DNA of 28,460 bases from JBPYFK01 sp051984675 (GTDB taxonomy: Bacteria; Actinomycetota; Actinomycetes; Mycobacteriales; Pseudonocardiaceae): the NCBI GenBank assembly GCA_051984675.1, contig JBPYFK010000092.1, forward strand, positions 1-28,460. Reading direction: 5' to 3'. The translations under genes were made by a program, and so were the position numbers. Shown here piece by piece: positions 15,950 through 23,468 of this stretch (positions within the stretch are counted from its first letter, which is position 1; each line of letters begins with the position of its first letter). The notes beneath the pieces are model-generated. The model saw only the letters and a list, made by a program, of their open reading frames with translations, had not been told where the DNA came from and did not search any database.

Positions 15950-15964
15950 GGCGGGTGTCACCCG
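15950..15964. promoter_or_regulatory. Short palindrome upstream of the carbonic anhydrase gene
   Basis: GCGGGTG (15950-15956) and CACCCGC (15958-15964) are perfect arms around one base, in the 263-base gap between the divergent carbonic anhydrase and TIGR03083 genes. It may be an operator for either gene. No promoter hexamers could be assigned with confidence. Confidence 0.3.
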
Positions 15965-16134
15965 CGCGGTGCCCCAAGATCGTCCGATCGATCGAGTCCC
16001 GCCCGGCCGGGGGTTCGATGGGTCGGTCTCATGAGATCACCACGGCGAGGCCGCCTGTCGGCCCCCAGTGGGAGACTCGCCAGCGGGGCTGACCAGATCA
16101 GGCGACGTACCCGAAGGTTCGTGGAGGTGGCCGA

Positions 16135-16773
16135 GTGACCAGCCAAGACTCAAACGCGGCTGACGTGATGACCCTTGCGATGCAAGAGCGTGGCGACTTC
16201 GCCGACTTCCTCGAGACGCTGACCCCGCAGCAGTGGGAGGTGCCGAGCCTCTGTGACGGCTGGACCGTCCGAGACGTGGTCGCTCACGTCATCAGCTACG
16301 AGGAACTGGGGTGGGCGGGCATCCTCAAGCGTTTCGCCCGTAGCGGGTTCATCCCCAGCAGGGCCCAAGAGATTGGCGTACGGGAGTATTCCCGCAGCCC
16401 GCGGGAACTGATCGACCTGCTGCGTGCGCACCAGCGGCCCAGGGGTCTGACCGCGATGCGCGGCGGCATGATCGCGCTCCTGGACGGGATGATCCACCAG
16501 CAGGACATTCGTCGCCCACTCGGCATACCTCGCGAGATACCCCACGACCGGCTGCGCACCGCGTTGCGGCTAGCGCTGACCGCGCCGCCTATCGGAGCAC
16601 CCAAGCGAGCCCGCGGCCTCACCCTCATCGCCACCGACCTGGACTGGTCACGAGGCTCTGGACCCGAAACACGCGGCCCAGGCGAAGCCCTGCTCATGGC
16701 CATCGCCGGACGCGGCCACGCCATCAACGAACTGTCAGGCCCTGGCCAAGCACTACTTGCCGAGCGAATCTGA
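16135..16773 (+). CDS. Mycothiol-dependent maleylpyruvate-isomerase-family protein (TIGR03083, DinB-like)
   Basis: A 212-residue four-helix protein from GTG 16135, with GGAGGTG 5 nt upstream. The N-terminal pattern FLETLTPQQWEVPSLCDGWTVRDVVAHVISYEE is typical: the Trp-x-Val-x-Asp-x-x-x-His segment ends in a metal-ligand histidine (H51), and MIHQQDIRRPLG carries another His-x-x-Asp site. Members are metal- and mycothiol-dependent thiol transferases or isomerases in the DinB superfamily. The exact reaction is unknown. It is divergent from the carbonic anhydrase gene and convergent with kptA, so it appears to be a single-gene unit. Confidence 0.8.
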   Translation: MTSQDSNAADVMTLAMQERGDFADFLETLTPQQWEVPSLCDGWTVRDVVAHVISYEELGWAGILKRFARSGFIPSRAQEIGVREYSRSPRELIDLLRAHQRPRGLTAMRGGMIALLDGMIHQQDIRRPLGIPREIPHDRLRTALRLALTAPPIGAPKRARGLTLIATDLDWSRGSGPETRGPGEALLMAIAGRGHAINELSGPGQALLAERI

Positions 16774-16843
16774 CACCCGCGCATCGGAATGAGAGCGGAC
16801 ACCGCACGCACGATCAGCGGCGTGACAGTGCTTCGTGGGTGCG

Positions 16844-17383
16844 TTAGGTCAGGTACTGCGGCGGCACCCTGTCCACCAGCCAGACTCCATTGGCACTGAC
16901 AAAAAACCGATACCCGTCGATAGCCATCTGTGCTGCGTCCACCCGCAACACCACCGGTTTTCCCCGCCGCGCTCCGACCCGGGTCGCGGTGTCCTCGGTC
17001 TCGGACAGGTGAACGTGATGCCGGCTCATGGGCCGCAGCCCCTCCCACCGGATCGCAGGCAGCGCGGCGGCCACCGTGCCGTGGAAGAGCACCTCCGGCG
17101 GCACCGCCTCCGGCAAGTCGAGTTCGACGGGTATCGAGTGTCCCTGACTGGCCCGGATCATCGTCCCCGTCTTGTCCAAGGCGAACCGCTGCTTGTCGTT
17201 GCGCGCTACGACCTCGTGCAGCTCGCGCCGGCTCAGCCGCAGTCCATGAAGCCGTAGCGCCTCCAGCAGATCATCGACGCACACCCACCCCCGATCCCCA
17301 AGTACGAGCCCGATCTCCTCCGGCGCGTGACGAAGGTAGCGGGCCAACCGCTTGGAGACCTGAACCCTGTGTTTCTCGTCCAT
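16844..17383 (-). CDS. kptA: RNA 2'-phosphotransferase (Tpt1/KptA family)
   Basis: A 179-residue protein from ATG 17383. The family begins with KRLARYLRHAPEEIGL (R18, H19), a winged-helix lobe follows (RGWVCVDDLLEAL), then IRASQGHSIPVEL (R77, H82), LFHGT and RPMSRHHVHLSET. These supply the Arg and His residues that bind the RNA 2'-phosphate and NAD+. The enzyme moves an internal RNA 2'-phosphate to NAD+, forming ADP-ribose 1'',2''-cyclic phosphate. In eukaryotes it ends tRNA splicing; its bacterial role is unclear. The ribosome site is weak (GGTGA near the start). It lies 81 nt behind the VOC gene on the same strand. No RNA ligase is in the window. Confidence 0.88.
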   Translation of the reverse strand: MDEKHRVQVSKRLARYLRHAPEEIGLVLGDRGWVCVDDLLEALRLHGLRLSRRELHEVVARNDKQRFALDKTGTMIRASQGHSIPVELDLPEAVPPEVLFHGTVAAALPAIRWEGLRPMSRHHVHLSETEDTATRVGARRGKPVVLRVDAAQMAIDGYRFFVSANGVWLVDRVPPQYLT

Positions 17384-17430
17384 TTCACCGGCTATTAGAC
17401 CGCGCCGACTGGCTCAGCGGCGGCCATGCT

Positions 17431-17446
17431 CGGGTGGCATCACCCG
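17431..17446 (-). terminator. Short hairpin after the VOC gene
   Basis: CGGGTG (17431-17436), loop GCAT, CACCCG (17441-17446), 18 nt past the VOC stop and before kptA on the minus strand. Six GC-rich base pairs, no T-tract. It may separate the VOC and kptA transcripts. Confidence 0.35.
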
Positions 17447-17464
17447 GTTGTCAGTTCTGGGTGC

Positions 17465-17854
17465 TCAGCGCTGCTCCACCACCATCAGCGTGTGGCCGGC
17501 CGGGTCGCGAAACCAGAACATGGGCGGCACCGGGTCGCCCATCCTCGCCACCTCGGCGTCCACGTCCACCCCCCGCGCCTTCATCGCGGCGTGGGTGGCG
17601 TCGATGTCGTCGGTGGTCAGCGTGATGCCGGTCTGCGTCGGCGTGACCTCGCCCGCCTCGGGCGGGGGTGCCAGCGCGATCCCGGTCGACCCTTCCGGCG
17701 GATAGACCTCCACCCATCGGTAGCCGCCGCCGAACGGCGTGTCGGTCCGCTTCTCGAACCCCAACGACTCGTAGAACTCGATCGCGCGGTCCTGGTCCGG
17801 CGTCGGAACGCACACCAGGCTGATCGCTGCGATCCGGGTTGCCGTGATTGTCAT
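17465..17854 (-). CDS. VOC-superfamily (glyoxalase/bleomycin-resistance fold) protein
   Basis: A 129-residue, two beta-alpha-beta-beta-beta module protein from ATG 17854, with AAGGAGG 5 nt upstream. It reads VPTPDQDRAIEFYESLGFEKRTDTPFGGGYRWVEVYPP in the first module, TGITLTTDDIDATHAAMKARGV at the start of the second, and ends MFWFRDPAGHTLMVVEQR, the usual closing strand with the metal-region FRDPxGH. Such proteins include glyoxalases, dioxygenases and drug-binding or drug-modifying proteins. The substrate is not predictable. It is divergent from the PadR-monooxygenase pair and shares its upstream region with them, so PadR may control it too. Confidence 0.85.
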   Translation of the reverse strand: MTITATRIAAISLVCVPTPDQDRAIEFYESLGFEKRTDTPFGGGYRWVEVYPPEGSTGIALAPPPEAGEVTPTQTGITLTTDDIDATHAAMKARGVDVDAEVARMGDPVPPMFWFRDPAGHTLMVVEQR

Positions 17855-17973
17855 GCTCGCCTCCTTGGGAGTCGTGAACGCCCCCGACGCTATGCGAATG
17901 CTATGAGCGCGTCTTCTCCAAACTTGCGCATCCGAAGCCTGCCGTGCGGCCCGATAATGTCGCGGTTGTCAGA

Positions 17974-18040
17974 TACTCGTCTTCGGGTACTCGTGCTTGA
18001 CTACCTTCTCCTACTCGTGCTTGAGTAGTCGTGTGAGTAG
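17974..18040 (+). promoter_or_regulatory. Repeated operator-like sequence at the padR start
   Basis: TACTCGT occurs at 17974, 17988 and 18012; the last two are identical for 13 bp (TACTCGTGCTTGA). CTACTC (18011-18016) and GAGTAG (18023-18028) form a 6-bp dyad around 6 nt, and GAGTAG recurs at 18035-18040, overlapping the proposed GTG start. PadR proteins bind dyads near their own promoters, so autoregulation is likely. The assignment to PadR is inferred. Confidence 0.55.
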
Positions 18041-18620
18041 CGTTCGGTTGTTCATCCTCGGCGCCCTGGCCCGAGGTGGGCCGATGCACGGTCACCAGAT
18101 TCGGCGGGACGCGCAGACCGACCGGACCGAGCTGTGGACGGACATCAAGGTCGGCTCCCTGTACGCGGCGCTGAATCGAATGGCAACCGAAGGGGTCATC
18201 GAGGTGGTGCGCACGGAGCGAGCTGGCAATCTGCCCTCGCGCACCGTGTACGCCATCACCGATGAGGGCCGCAAGGAGTTGTCCGCGCTCCGCGCCGCCA
18301 TCCTGCGCGACACCCGGCTGCGGGCCGACCCGGTGGACCTGGCCCTTCAGTACAGCCAGGACATGCCGGAGGAGGAGTTGCTGGCCGCCGTAGCCGACCG
18401 GCGCGCGGCGCTGGACGCGGAGCTGCGGTCCTGGCGGCACCTCCAGGAGACGGCCGCCCCCTACCTCACCGGCGTCGAGCCGCTCGGCTTCCAGCACCAG
18501 CTGATCCGGCTGGAGGCCGAACTGGCCTGGCACGACCTGGTACTGCAAGAGCTGCCGAAGCTGCTCGCCGCGCAGCGCGGCGGGGAACACCCCATCCGGG
18601 AACGGGGGAAGACCGAATGA
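18033..18620 (+). CDS. PadR-family transcriptional regulator
   Basis: A 195-residue regulator, assuming GTG 18033. The N-terminal winged helix reads VRLFILGALARGGPMHGHQIRR then VGSLYAALNRMATEGVIEVVRTERAGNLPSRTVYAITDEGRKEL, the PadR pattern. The C-terminal ~110 residues are a helical dimerisation/ligand region of the Vir_act_alpha_C kind (WRHLQETAAPYLTG). PadR proteins usually repress detoxification or efflux genes and release DNA on binding phenolics or drugs. The gene overlaps the flavin monooxygenase start as ATGA, so both are made together and the monooxygenase is the likely target. No good ribosome site is seen; TTG 17997 would add 12 residues but crosses the repeat cluster. A leaderless or atypical start is possible. 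Confidence 0.85.
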   Translation: MSSVRLFILGALARGGPMHGHQIRRDAQTDRTELWTDIKVGSLYAALNRMATEGVIEVVRTERAGNLPSRTVYAITDEGRKELSALRAAILRDTRLRADPVDLALQYSQDMPEEELLAAVADRRAALDAELRSWRHLQETAAPYLTGVEPLGFQHQLIRLEAELAWHDLVLQELPKLLAAQRGGEHPIRERGKTE

Positions 18621-19972
18621 CCGAGAAACGCTTCACCGTCATCGTGATCGGCGGCGGCATCGGGGGCCTCGCGCTCGGCCAGGCCCTGGTCAAGTCCGGC
18701 ATCGACGTCGAGATCTACGAGCGCAACGAAGACGTGCGGAGCTGGAGGTCCGGCTACCGGCTCAACATCAACCAGGTTGGCAGCAGGTCGCTGCACCAGT
18801 GCCTGCCCCGCCCGCTGTGGGACGCGTTTGTCGCGACCTCAGTCGATCCCGGCGCCGGTTTGGCCTTTCGCACCGAGCAACTCAAGGACCTGGCGGTCGT
18901 CGAGCGGGCCGTGATGACGGCGGGAGCAACAAGTCCGGTCGACCAGCACTACGCGGTCGGGCGGTCGGTGCTGCGAAGCCTGCTGCTCGCCGGAATGGAC
19001 GGGATCGTGCGCTACGGCCGGACTTTCCAGCGATTCGAGCGCCACGCCAACGGAAAGGTGACCGCGTTCTTCGCGGACGGCAGCACCGCGACCGGCGATG
19101 TGCTGGTGGGTGCCGATGGCGCGAACTCCGTGGTCCGCCAACAGTACCTGCCCGAGGCGCCACGCTTGGAGACAGACGCGGTGTCGATCGCCGGCCGGCT
19201 GCCGCTCAACCCCGAGACCCTGGCCTGGCTACCGGGCGACACCGCAGCGGGAATGAATTCGATTCTCCCTTCAGCCGGCAGCTTCCTGTTCACCTCGGCG
19301 TTCGACGGCAAACGGCGGATGTCCGACGCGATCGGGCGCGGGCACGACCTCGCCGCGGCCGGACTCGATCCCGAACTGTTGCTCGACGACGTTTCGGACT
19401 ACGTGCTGTGGGCGTTCATCACCCACCGCAAGCATTATCCGTCGAACTTGTCCACTTTGGATGGTGCGGAGCTGAAGCGGATCGTGGACCGGACGATCCG
19501 GGACTGGCACCCGACGCTTCGTCGCATCGTCGCCGATACCGACCCGTCCACGGTCGGATACCTCCGGTTCAAGCGATCGACAACGGACTGCGACTGGAGT
19601 GCGACGCCGGTGACCCTGATCGGCGACTCGGTACACAACATGCCACCGGTGATGGGGCTTGGCGCGAACACCGCTCTACGGGACGCGGCCGAACTGTCCG
19701 CGGCGCTGGCCGCGGCGCAGCGGGGCAAGACCGGCCTGATTCCGGCAATCGCCGAGTTCGAAACGAGGATGCGCGAGTACGGCTTCGGCGCAGTGCGCGA
19801 GGCGTCCAGATACACCGAACTGGCGATCTCCACCAACCCGCTCGCCAGGCAGGGCATGAGGGCGTGGCTTCGGCTGTGCCAGGCCGTTCCCTCGGTGAAG
19901 CGGAAGAGCTTCGGCCAGGTGTGGCGGGACATCGGCGACCGGCATCGGGACCTGGCGGGCATGACCAGTTGA
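18617..19972 (+). CDS. Group A FAD-dependent monooxygenase
   Basis: A 451-residue single-component flavin hydroxylase of the PHBH/TetX fold. The FAD motif VIGGGIGGLALGQAL starts at residue ~10; the DG motif VGADGANSVVR has D167 and G168; the GD motif LIGDSVHNMPPVMGLGANTALRDA has D337. These enzymes use NAD(P)H and O2 to hydroxylate aromatic compounds or inactivate drugs such as tetracycline and rifampicin. The C-terminal ~60 residues (EASRYTELAISTNPLARQG) fit related actinobacterial proteins. The start ATG 18617 overlaps the padR stop. The coupling to padR and the divergent VOC gene suggest an inducible response to an aromatic or antibiotic, but the substrate is unknown. Confidence 0.87.
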   Translation: MTEKRFTVIVIGGGIGGLALGQALVKSGIDVEIYERNEDVRSWRSGYRLNINQVGSRSLHQCLPRPLWDAFVATSVDPGAGLAFRTEQLKDLAVVERAVMTAGATSPVDQHYAVGRSVLRSLLLAGMDGIVRYGRTFQRFERHANGKVTAFFADGSTATGDVLVGADGANSVVRQQYLPEAPRLETDAVSIAGRLPLNPETLAWLPGDTAAGMNSILPSAGSFLFTSAFDGKRRMSDAIGRGHDLAAAGLDPELLLDDVSDYVLWAFITHRKHYPSNLSTLDGAELKRIVDRTIRDWHPTLRRIVADTDPSTVGYLRFKRSTTDCDWSATPVTLIGDSVHNMPPVMGLGANTALRDAAELSAALAAAQRGKTGLIPAIAEFETRMREYGFGAVREASRYTELAISTNPLARQGMRAWLRLCQAVPSVKRKSFGQVWRDIGDRHRDLAGMTS

Positions 19973-20108
19973 CGCAGCCGGGAGATCATTGCTGAGGCGG
20001 TCCGTTCCACAGCCGCAGCCCACGTCCACCTTCGTCTGCAGCCATGTGACCACCCGGCCAGAACGGCGACGGCGGGCAGGGCATCCCCGCTGTGCCCGGA
20101 AACGGTGC

Positions 20109-20158
20109 GCGACCGGATATTCACACACAGCACTTGCTCGTGCCGTGCGACCGGATAT
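20109..20158 (+). repeat. Direct repeat GCGACCGGATAT, 38 bp apart
   Basis: Identical 12-mers at 20109-20120 and 20147-20158, both preceded by GTGC within 4-6 bp and followed closely by CAC. They lie in the 284-base gap before the hydrolase gene. The 38-bp period is near 3.6 helical turns. A regulatory role is only a possibility. An unassigned AGTAGACAGGTAGGTAC sequence follows near 20196-20212. Confidence 0.4.
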
Positions 20159-20256
20159 CACCCTGAATCGCCGGTCAGACACTCTGGGTTTCTAAGTAGA
20201 CAGGTAGGTACATTCCCGGTCGCTGTGATCCAGGTCTCATGTAAGCGTCTACGGCT

Positions 20257-21411
20257 ATGGCCGAGGTACCCCCGACACCGGCTCAGCCCTCGCGGACAGA
20301 CATCTCCTTCGTCGTATGCGACGACGGGATACGCCTGCACGTCGAAATAGACGGCGACCAGCAGGCGCCCGTGACAGTGGTGTTGTGTCACGGCTACACG
20401 CTCAGCGGCGAAAGCTGGAAATATCAACGAGCCGCATTGGCAAGCCATGCGCGAGTGGTGACCTTCGATCAGCGGGGACACGGCCGCTCCGATCGCGGCG
20501 CACTCCGTCGGCTCACGATCGATCAGCTCGGCGCGGATCTGTTCGCGGTACTGGAACAGACCGCACCACGCGGGCCGGTGGTGCTGGTCGGCCATTCGAT
20601 GGGCGGCATGGCGATCCTGGCGTTAGCCGAACAACACCCGGAACTCTTCGGCGATCGCATCGTGGGAACGGCGCTCCTGACCACGTCCGCAGACCCGATC
20701 CGACCGGGACCCAACTGTCCCGCGCACAGCGCGGCACTGCACTGGCTGTCCGCACACTGCCCACCGCTGACCCAACGGTTTCCGCTCCCGGATGATGTTG
20801 TCCGAACGGTACGAGACACCGCCCTGGTCCTCGACGGCTGGCTGTCGTTCGCGGCCCGAATGTCCCCGCCGACGTTGGCTTGGTGTCTCAAGATGGCGCG
20901 GTTTACCCCGAGCATGGTGGTGGCAGCACTGCTTCCACAGTTCGTCCGTCTCAACAAGACGGCCGTGCTCCCCACCCTCGCTCTGGTCGAGACCCTCGTC
21001 CTCGCCGCCGAACGTGACTCGATCATCACGCCAGAGCACAGCCGGGCCATCGCTGAGGCAGTACCCGGCGCCCGCCTCATGGTCCTGCCCAACGCCGGAC
21101 ACGCCGTCACTCTAGAACAGCCCGACCAGGTCAACGCCTGCCTGACGCACCTGCTCAGCACCGTCACGCCCGGCCATCCGTCTCTTGACGCTGACACCTA
21201 CTCGCACGCTGTAGCCGTGATTCCCCAGCATCGAGGCAAGCGGCACCTGACACCTCCAGCCCAACATCACCCAAAGGAATCGATGTTCCGCCGATACCGG
21301 CAACCCACGCACCGAAAGCAGAGAACCACCCTCGCGGCCACTGTCGCGGTGCTGGCGACGGTCGTCGTGGGCGGCGTGGCCTTAGCCAGAGAGTCCCATC
21401 GACACCGGTAA
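20257..21411 (+). CDS. Alpha/beta hydrolase with added C-terminal membrane segment
   Basis: A 384-residue protein from ATG 20257. Residues ~15-305 are an alpha/beta hydrolase fold: VVLCHGYTLSGESW holds the oxyanion-hole HG, FDQRGHGRSD follows, and the triad is S114 (VGHSMGG), D254 (AERDSII) and H282 (NAGHAVTLEQPD). Such enzymes cleave esters, epoxides, haloalkanes or lactones. After a His/Pro-rich linker (RGKRHLTPPAQHHPKES), residues ~343-384 are a basic stretch and one hydrophobic helix (TTLAATVAVLATVVVGGVAL) ending in basic ARESHRHR. That tail is not usual for the fold and could tie the enzyme to the membrane. An in-frame ATG at 21283 with AAAGGA 4 nt upstream might also start the tail as a separate 42-residue protein. 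No clear ribosome site precedes 20257. Confidence 0.82.
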   Translation: MAEVPPTPAQPSRTDISFVVCDDGIRLHVEIDGDQQAPVTVVLCHGYTLSGESWKYQRAALASHARVVTFDQRGHGRSDRGALRRLTIDQLGADLFAVLEQTAPRGPVVLVGHSMGGMAILALAEQHPELFGDRIVGTALLTTSADPIRPGPNCPAHSAALHWLSAHCPPLTQRFPLPDDVVRTVRDTALVLDGWLSFAARMSPPTLAWCLKMARFTPSMVVAALLPQFVRLNKTAVLPTLALVETLVLAAERDSIITPEHSRAIAEAVPGARLMVLPNAGHAVTLEQPDQVNACLTHLLSTVTPGHPSLDADTYSHAVAVIPQHRGKRHLTPPAQHHPKESMFRRYRQPTHRKQRTTLAATVAVLATVVVGGVALARESHRHR

Positions 21412-21526
21412 CGCCCTTGGAACAGTACTCAAAGGACGTTCGCCAGTGGCCCCCGTTCCGGCAGCTTCCGTGCGGATAATCGACTCTGGTTTCCCGCGAG
21501 CCGCCGTCGCTCGGCACACTGGGGGT

Positions 21527-22630
21527 ATGGAGTGGGTGCGGGTTCTCGCCGCCATCATTGGCGGGCTTCTCGTGGTGGTAGTCACGGTCAGTGCCGCCCG
21601 GACGCTGGTCATCGCGCGTGCCCGTCCCGGGGGCCTCACCCGCCTGGTCGGCCGGGTGGTGGACTGGTGGTTCGTCCTGGTCAGCCGCTCGGCCCGCGAC
21701 TACCCGAGGCGGGATCGGATCCTCGCCGCGCAGCCGGTCACCTTCCTCGGAACGACGCTGGCCGTGTGGCTTGTGGGTTTCTTCCTCGGTTACACGCTCC
21801 TGCTGCTGCCGTGGGTCTCCAGCCTCGGTCTGGCAGCTCGCGAGGCCGGATCGTCGCTGTTCACCCTCGGTTTTGCCACCACACCCGCCGCCGGACCGGG
21901 CATCATCGACTTTCTCGCCGCCGCAACCGGACTGCTGATCGTCGCACTCCAGATCGCCTACCTCCCGACCCTGTACGCCTCGTTCAACCGCCGGGAGACC
22001 GAGGTCACCCTGTTGGGTGCGCGGGCCGGCTCCCCGCCTTGGGGGCCCGAACTCCTCGCCCGCACGCGGTACGGCATCCAACTGCCCGACGATGACCTCA
22101 TCGACCTGTATCGGCAGTGGGAACGATGGGCGGCCGACATCACCGAGAGCCACAGCAACTACCCGGTACTGGTCTGGTTTCGTTCCCCGCAACCACGGCA
22201 GTCGTGGCTCATTGCCTTGCTTGCCGTGATGGACTCGGCGGCGTTGCTGCTCGCGTTGTGCCCGAGCCGGGAACGCATCGAACCGAGGCTGTGCCTGCGG
22301 ATGGGCTTCACGGCCCTGCGGCAGATCGCGCATGCCATCGGGATACCGGTCGAGGAGGACCCGGACCCCGACGCCGAACTCCAACTGCCGTATCAGGAGT
22401 ACCGCGCCGCTGTTGACCGGCTGGCCGACGTTGGTTTTCCCGTGGAGCGCAGTGCGGAAGAGGCATGGCCGCACTTCCGGGGATGGCGCGTCAACTATGA
22501 GGCCACCGCGTACGCGCTCGCGGTCGCGACAGATGCCGTGCCGGCGCTGTGGTCTGGACCGCGACGGTGGCCCAGCGAACCGATCTCACCGGTGCGCCCG
22601 CCGAACCGCCGCCCGGGTTCCTCGCGTTGA
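21527..22630 (+). CDS. Channel-like membrane protein with degenerate filter
   Basis: A 367-residue protein, assuming ATG 21527. Membrane spans are at ~5-25, ~70-95 and ~125-148. Between the last two lies a re-entrant-loop-like SSLFTLGFATTPA; TLGFATT (113-119) sits where two-span potassium channels have TVGYGD. A cytosolic part of ~220 residues follows (YASFNRRETEVTLLGARAG, then LIDLYRQWERWAADITESHSNYPVLVWFRSP). Related actinobacterial proteins are often labelled two-pore potassium channels, but the filter here lacks GYGD, so ion selectivity is doubtful. No ribosome site fits; CACACT (21515-21520) seven nt before the ATG would suit a leaderless transcript. GTG 21446 is an in-frame alternative. 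Function is unproven. Confidence 0.65.
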   Translation: MEWVRVLAAIIGGLLVVVVTVSAARTLVIARARPGGLTRLVGRVVDWWFVLVSRSARDYPRRDRILAAQPVTFLGTTLAVWLVGFFLGYTLLLLPWVSSLGLAAREAGSSLFTLGFATTPAAGPGIIDFLAAATGLLIVALQIAYLPTLYASFNRRETEVTLLGARAGSPPWGPELLARTRYGIQLPDDDLIDLYRQWERWAADITESHSNYPVLVWFRSPQPRQSWLIALLAVMDSAALLLALCPSRERIEPRLCLRMGFTALRQIAHAIGIPVEEDPDPDAELQLPYQEYRAAVDRLADVGFPVERSAEEAWPHFRGWRVNYEATAYALAVATDAVPALWSGPRRWPSEPISPVRPPNRRPGSSR

Positions 22631-22656
22631 GGCGCGCGAGAAACGTTCCCTGACCA

Positions 22657-22702
22657 CGATCGGTCCAGCCAGCGATCGGTCCAGCCAGCGATCGGTCCAG
22701 CC
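22657..22702 (+). repeat. Tandem 16-bp repeat, nearly three copies
   Basis: CGATCGGTCCAGCCAG occurs at 22657-22672 and 22673-22688, with a third copy lacking its last two bases at 22689-22702. Copies are identical. The unit contains the palindrome CGATCG. It is not in a gene and may be a strain-variable number repeat. Confidence 0.9.
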
Positions 22703-22741
22703 AACCTTCCGCGTGCGGGAGCAACGATTCGCGCCTAAGGA

Positions 22742-22788
22742 CGGGGAGGTCCGCGCGTGAATCGGGGCGAGACGCACGGACCTCCCCG
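22742..22788. terminator. Long hairpin after the channel-like gene
   Basis: Sixteen-base arms (22742-22757 and 22773-22788) pair at 15 positions around a 15-nt loop; the core is GGGGAGGTCCG with CGGACCTCCCC. It lies 112 nt past the channel-like gene, after the tandem repeat. A strong, T-less terminator is the best reading. Confidence 0.65.
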
Positions 22789-23045
22789 CCCTAACGCGGC
22801 TAGCCCGTCAAAGGTCGGGCATGCCAGCGCGACCGGCGTTGGGGAAGGCGCGGTACGACGCCGGTCCCTGTCAGAGGCGCACCAAAGCAGCGTGGTTCCC
22901 GACGCCACACGATCGAGGGTCGTGCCACCAGCGGACCGGTCGAGGCTGGGAGCCAGGTCACCACGAGCGGGTGACGAGCGGAACCCGCGGTTCGGGTTTG
23001 CCCCTCCCAGGGAGAGCCACGCCCAATCCAGAAGCGGAGGATGCC

Positions 23046-23438
23046 ATGTTCATGTCCAACCCCGAATTGCCGCGTCGCATTCGCGCCCGGGCTCTCGACG
23101 AGATCCGGCGAGACAACCCCGCACCGATGTGGCCGATCCACGACCCAGACGCGACGCGTGGCGAATGCGTGGCATTCGTCCGCGCACGCCGAGCACACAT
23201 CGCCAGCGAATGCGGGCAGTTCCAGCAGCCGACCGCACACCGTCGGAGCCACTTCTGCGGTGACCTCCTCGCACCAGGTCACCGAGCGGAAGCGCGCCAA
23301 GACCGGGAGTGGCCCTGCACCGTCTCAACAGCCCAAACACGCCGGCTACCAACCCCAGCCCTGGAGTTGCTCAGGGACTCGCTTTGCCGTTTCGCCTACA
23401 AGTCCTTGACCAACCAGCGAGGGTCCCGGAATGAGTGA
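23046..23438 (+). CDS. Hypothetical 130-residue protein
   Basis: ATG 23046 follows GGAGG by 5 nt, a strong ribosome site. The protein begins MFMSNPELPRRIRARALDEI and continues RRDNPAPMWPIHDPDATRGECVAFVRARRAHIASECGQ, which looks like a folded, charged domain. From about residue 60 (HRRSHFCGDLLAPGHRAEA onward) the composition becomes less regular. No family is recognised, and there are no membrane segments or signal peptide. It could be real only in its first half, with a frameshift later; I see no clear continuation in another frame. It is convergent with the sigma-factor gene 30 nt away. Confidence 0.5.
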   Translation: MFMSNPELPRRIRARALDEIRRDNPAPMWPIHDPDATRGECVAFVRARRAHIASECGQFQQPTAHRRSHFCGDLLAPGHRAEARQDREWPCTVSTAQTRRLPTPALELLRDSLCRFAYKSLTNQRGSRNE

Positions 23439-23468
23439 TGTGCGGGGCGTAGAGCTGGTCGGCCGTCA

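Larger units (their letters stand above)
22631..23045. other. Repeat- and hairpin-bearing gap
   Basis: A 415-base stretch without a recognised gene. It holds a 16-bp tandem repeat and a long hairpin (listed separately). The remaining part up to the GGAGG ribosome site at about 23036-23040 shows open frames but none with a ribosome site or a recognisable protein. Confidence 0.55.

Noticed and set aside
21164..22474. 436-codon minus-strand frame opposite the channel-like gene
   Set aside because: Low-complexity, Arg/Gly/Glu-rich translation without motifs; the plus strand has clear membrane spans.
22757..23263. 168-codon plus-strand frame overlapping the hypothetical gene
   Set aside because: Its start lies inside a hairpin, it has no ribosome site, and the 23046 start has a much better one.
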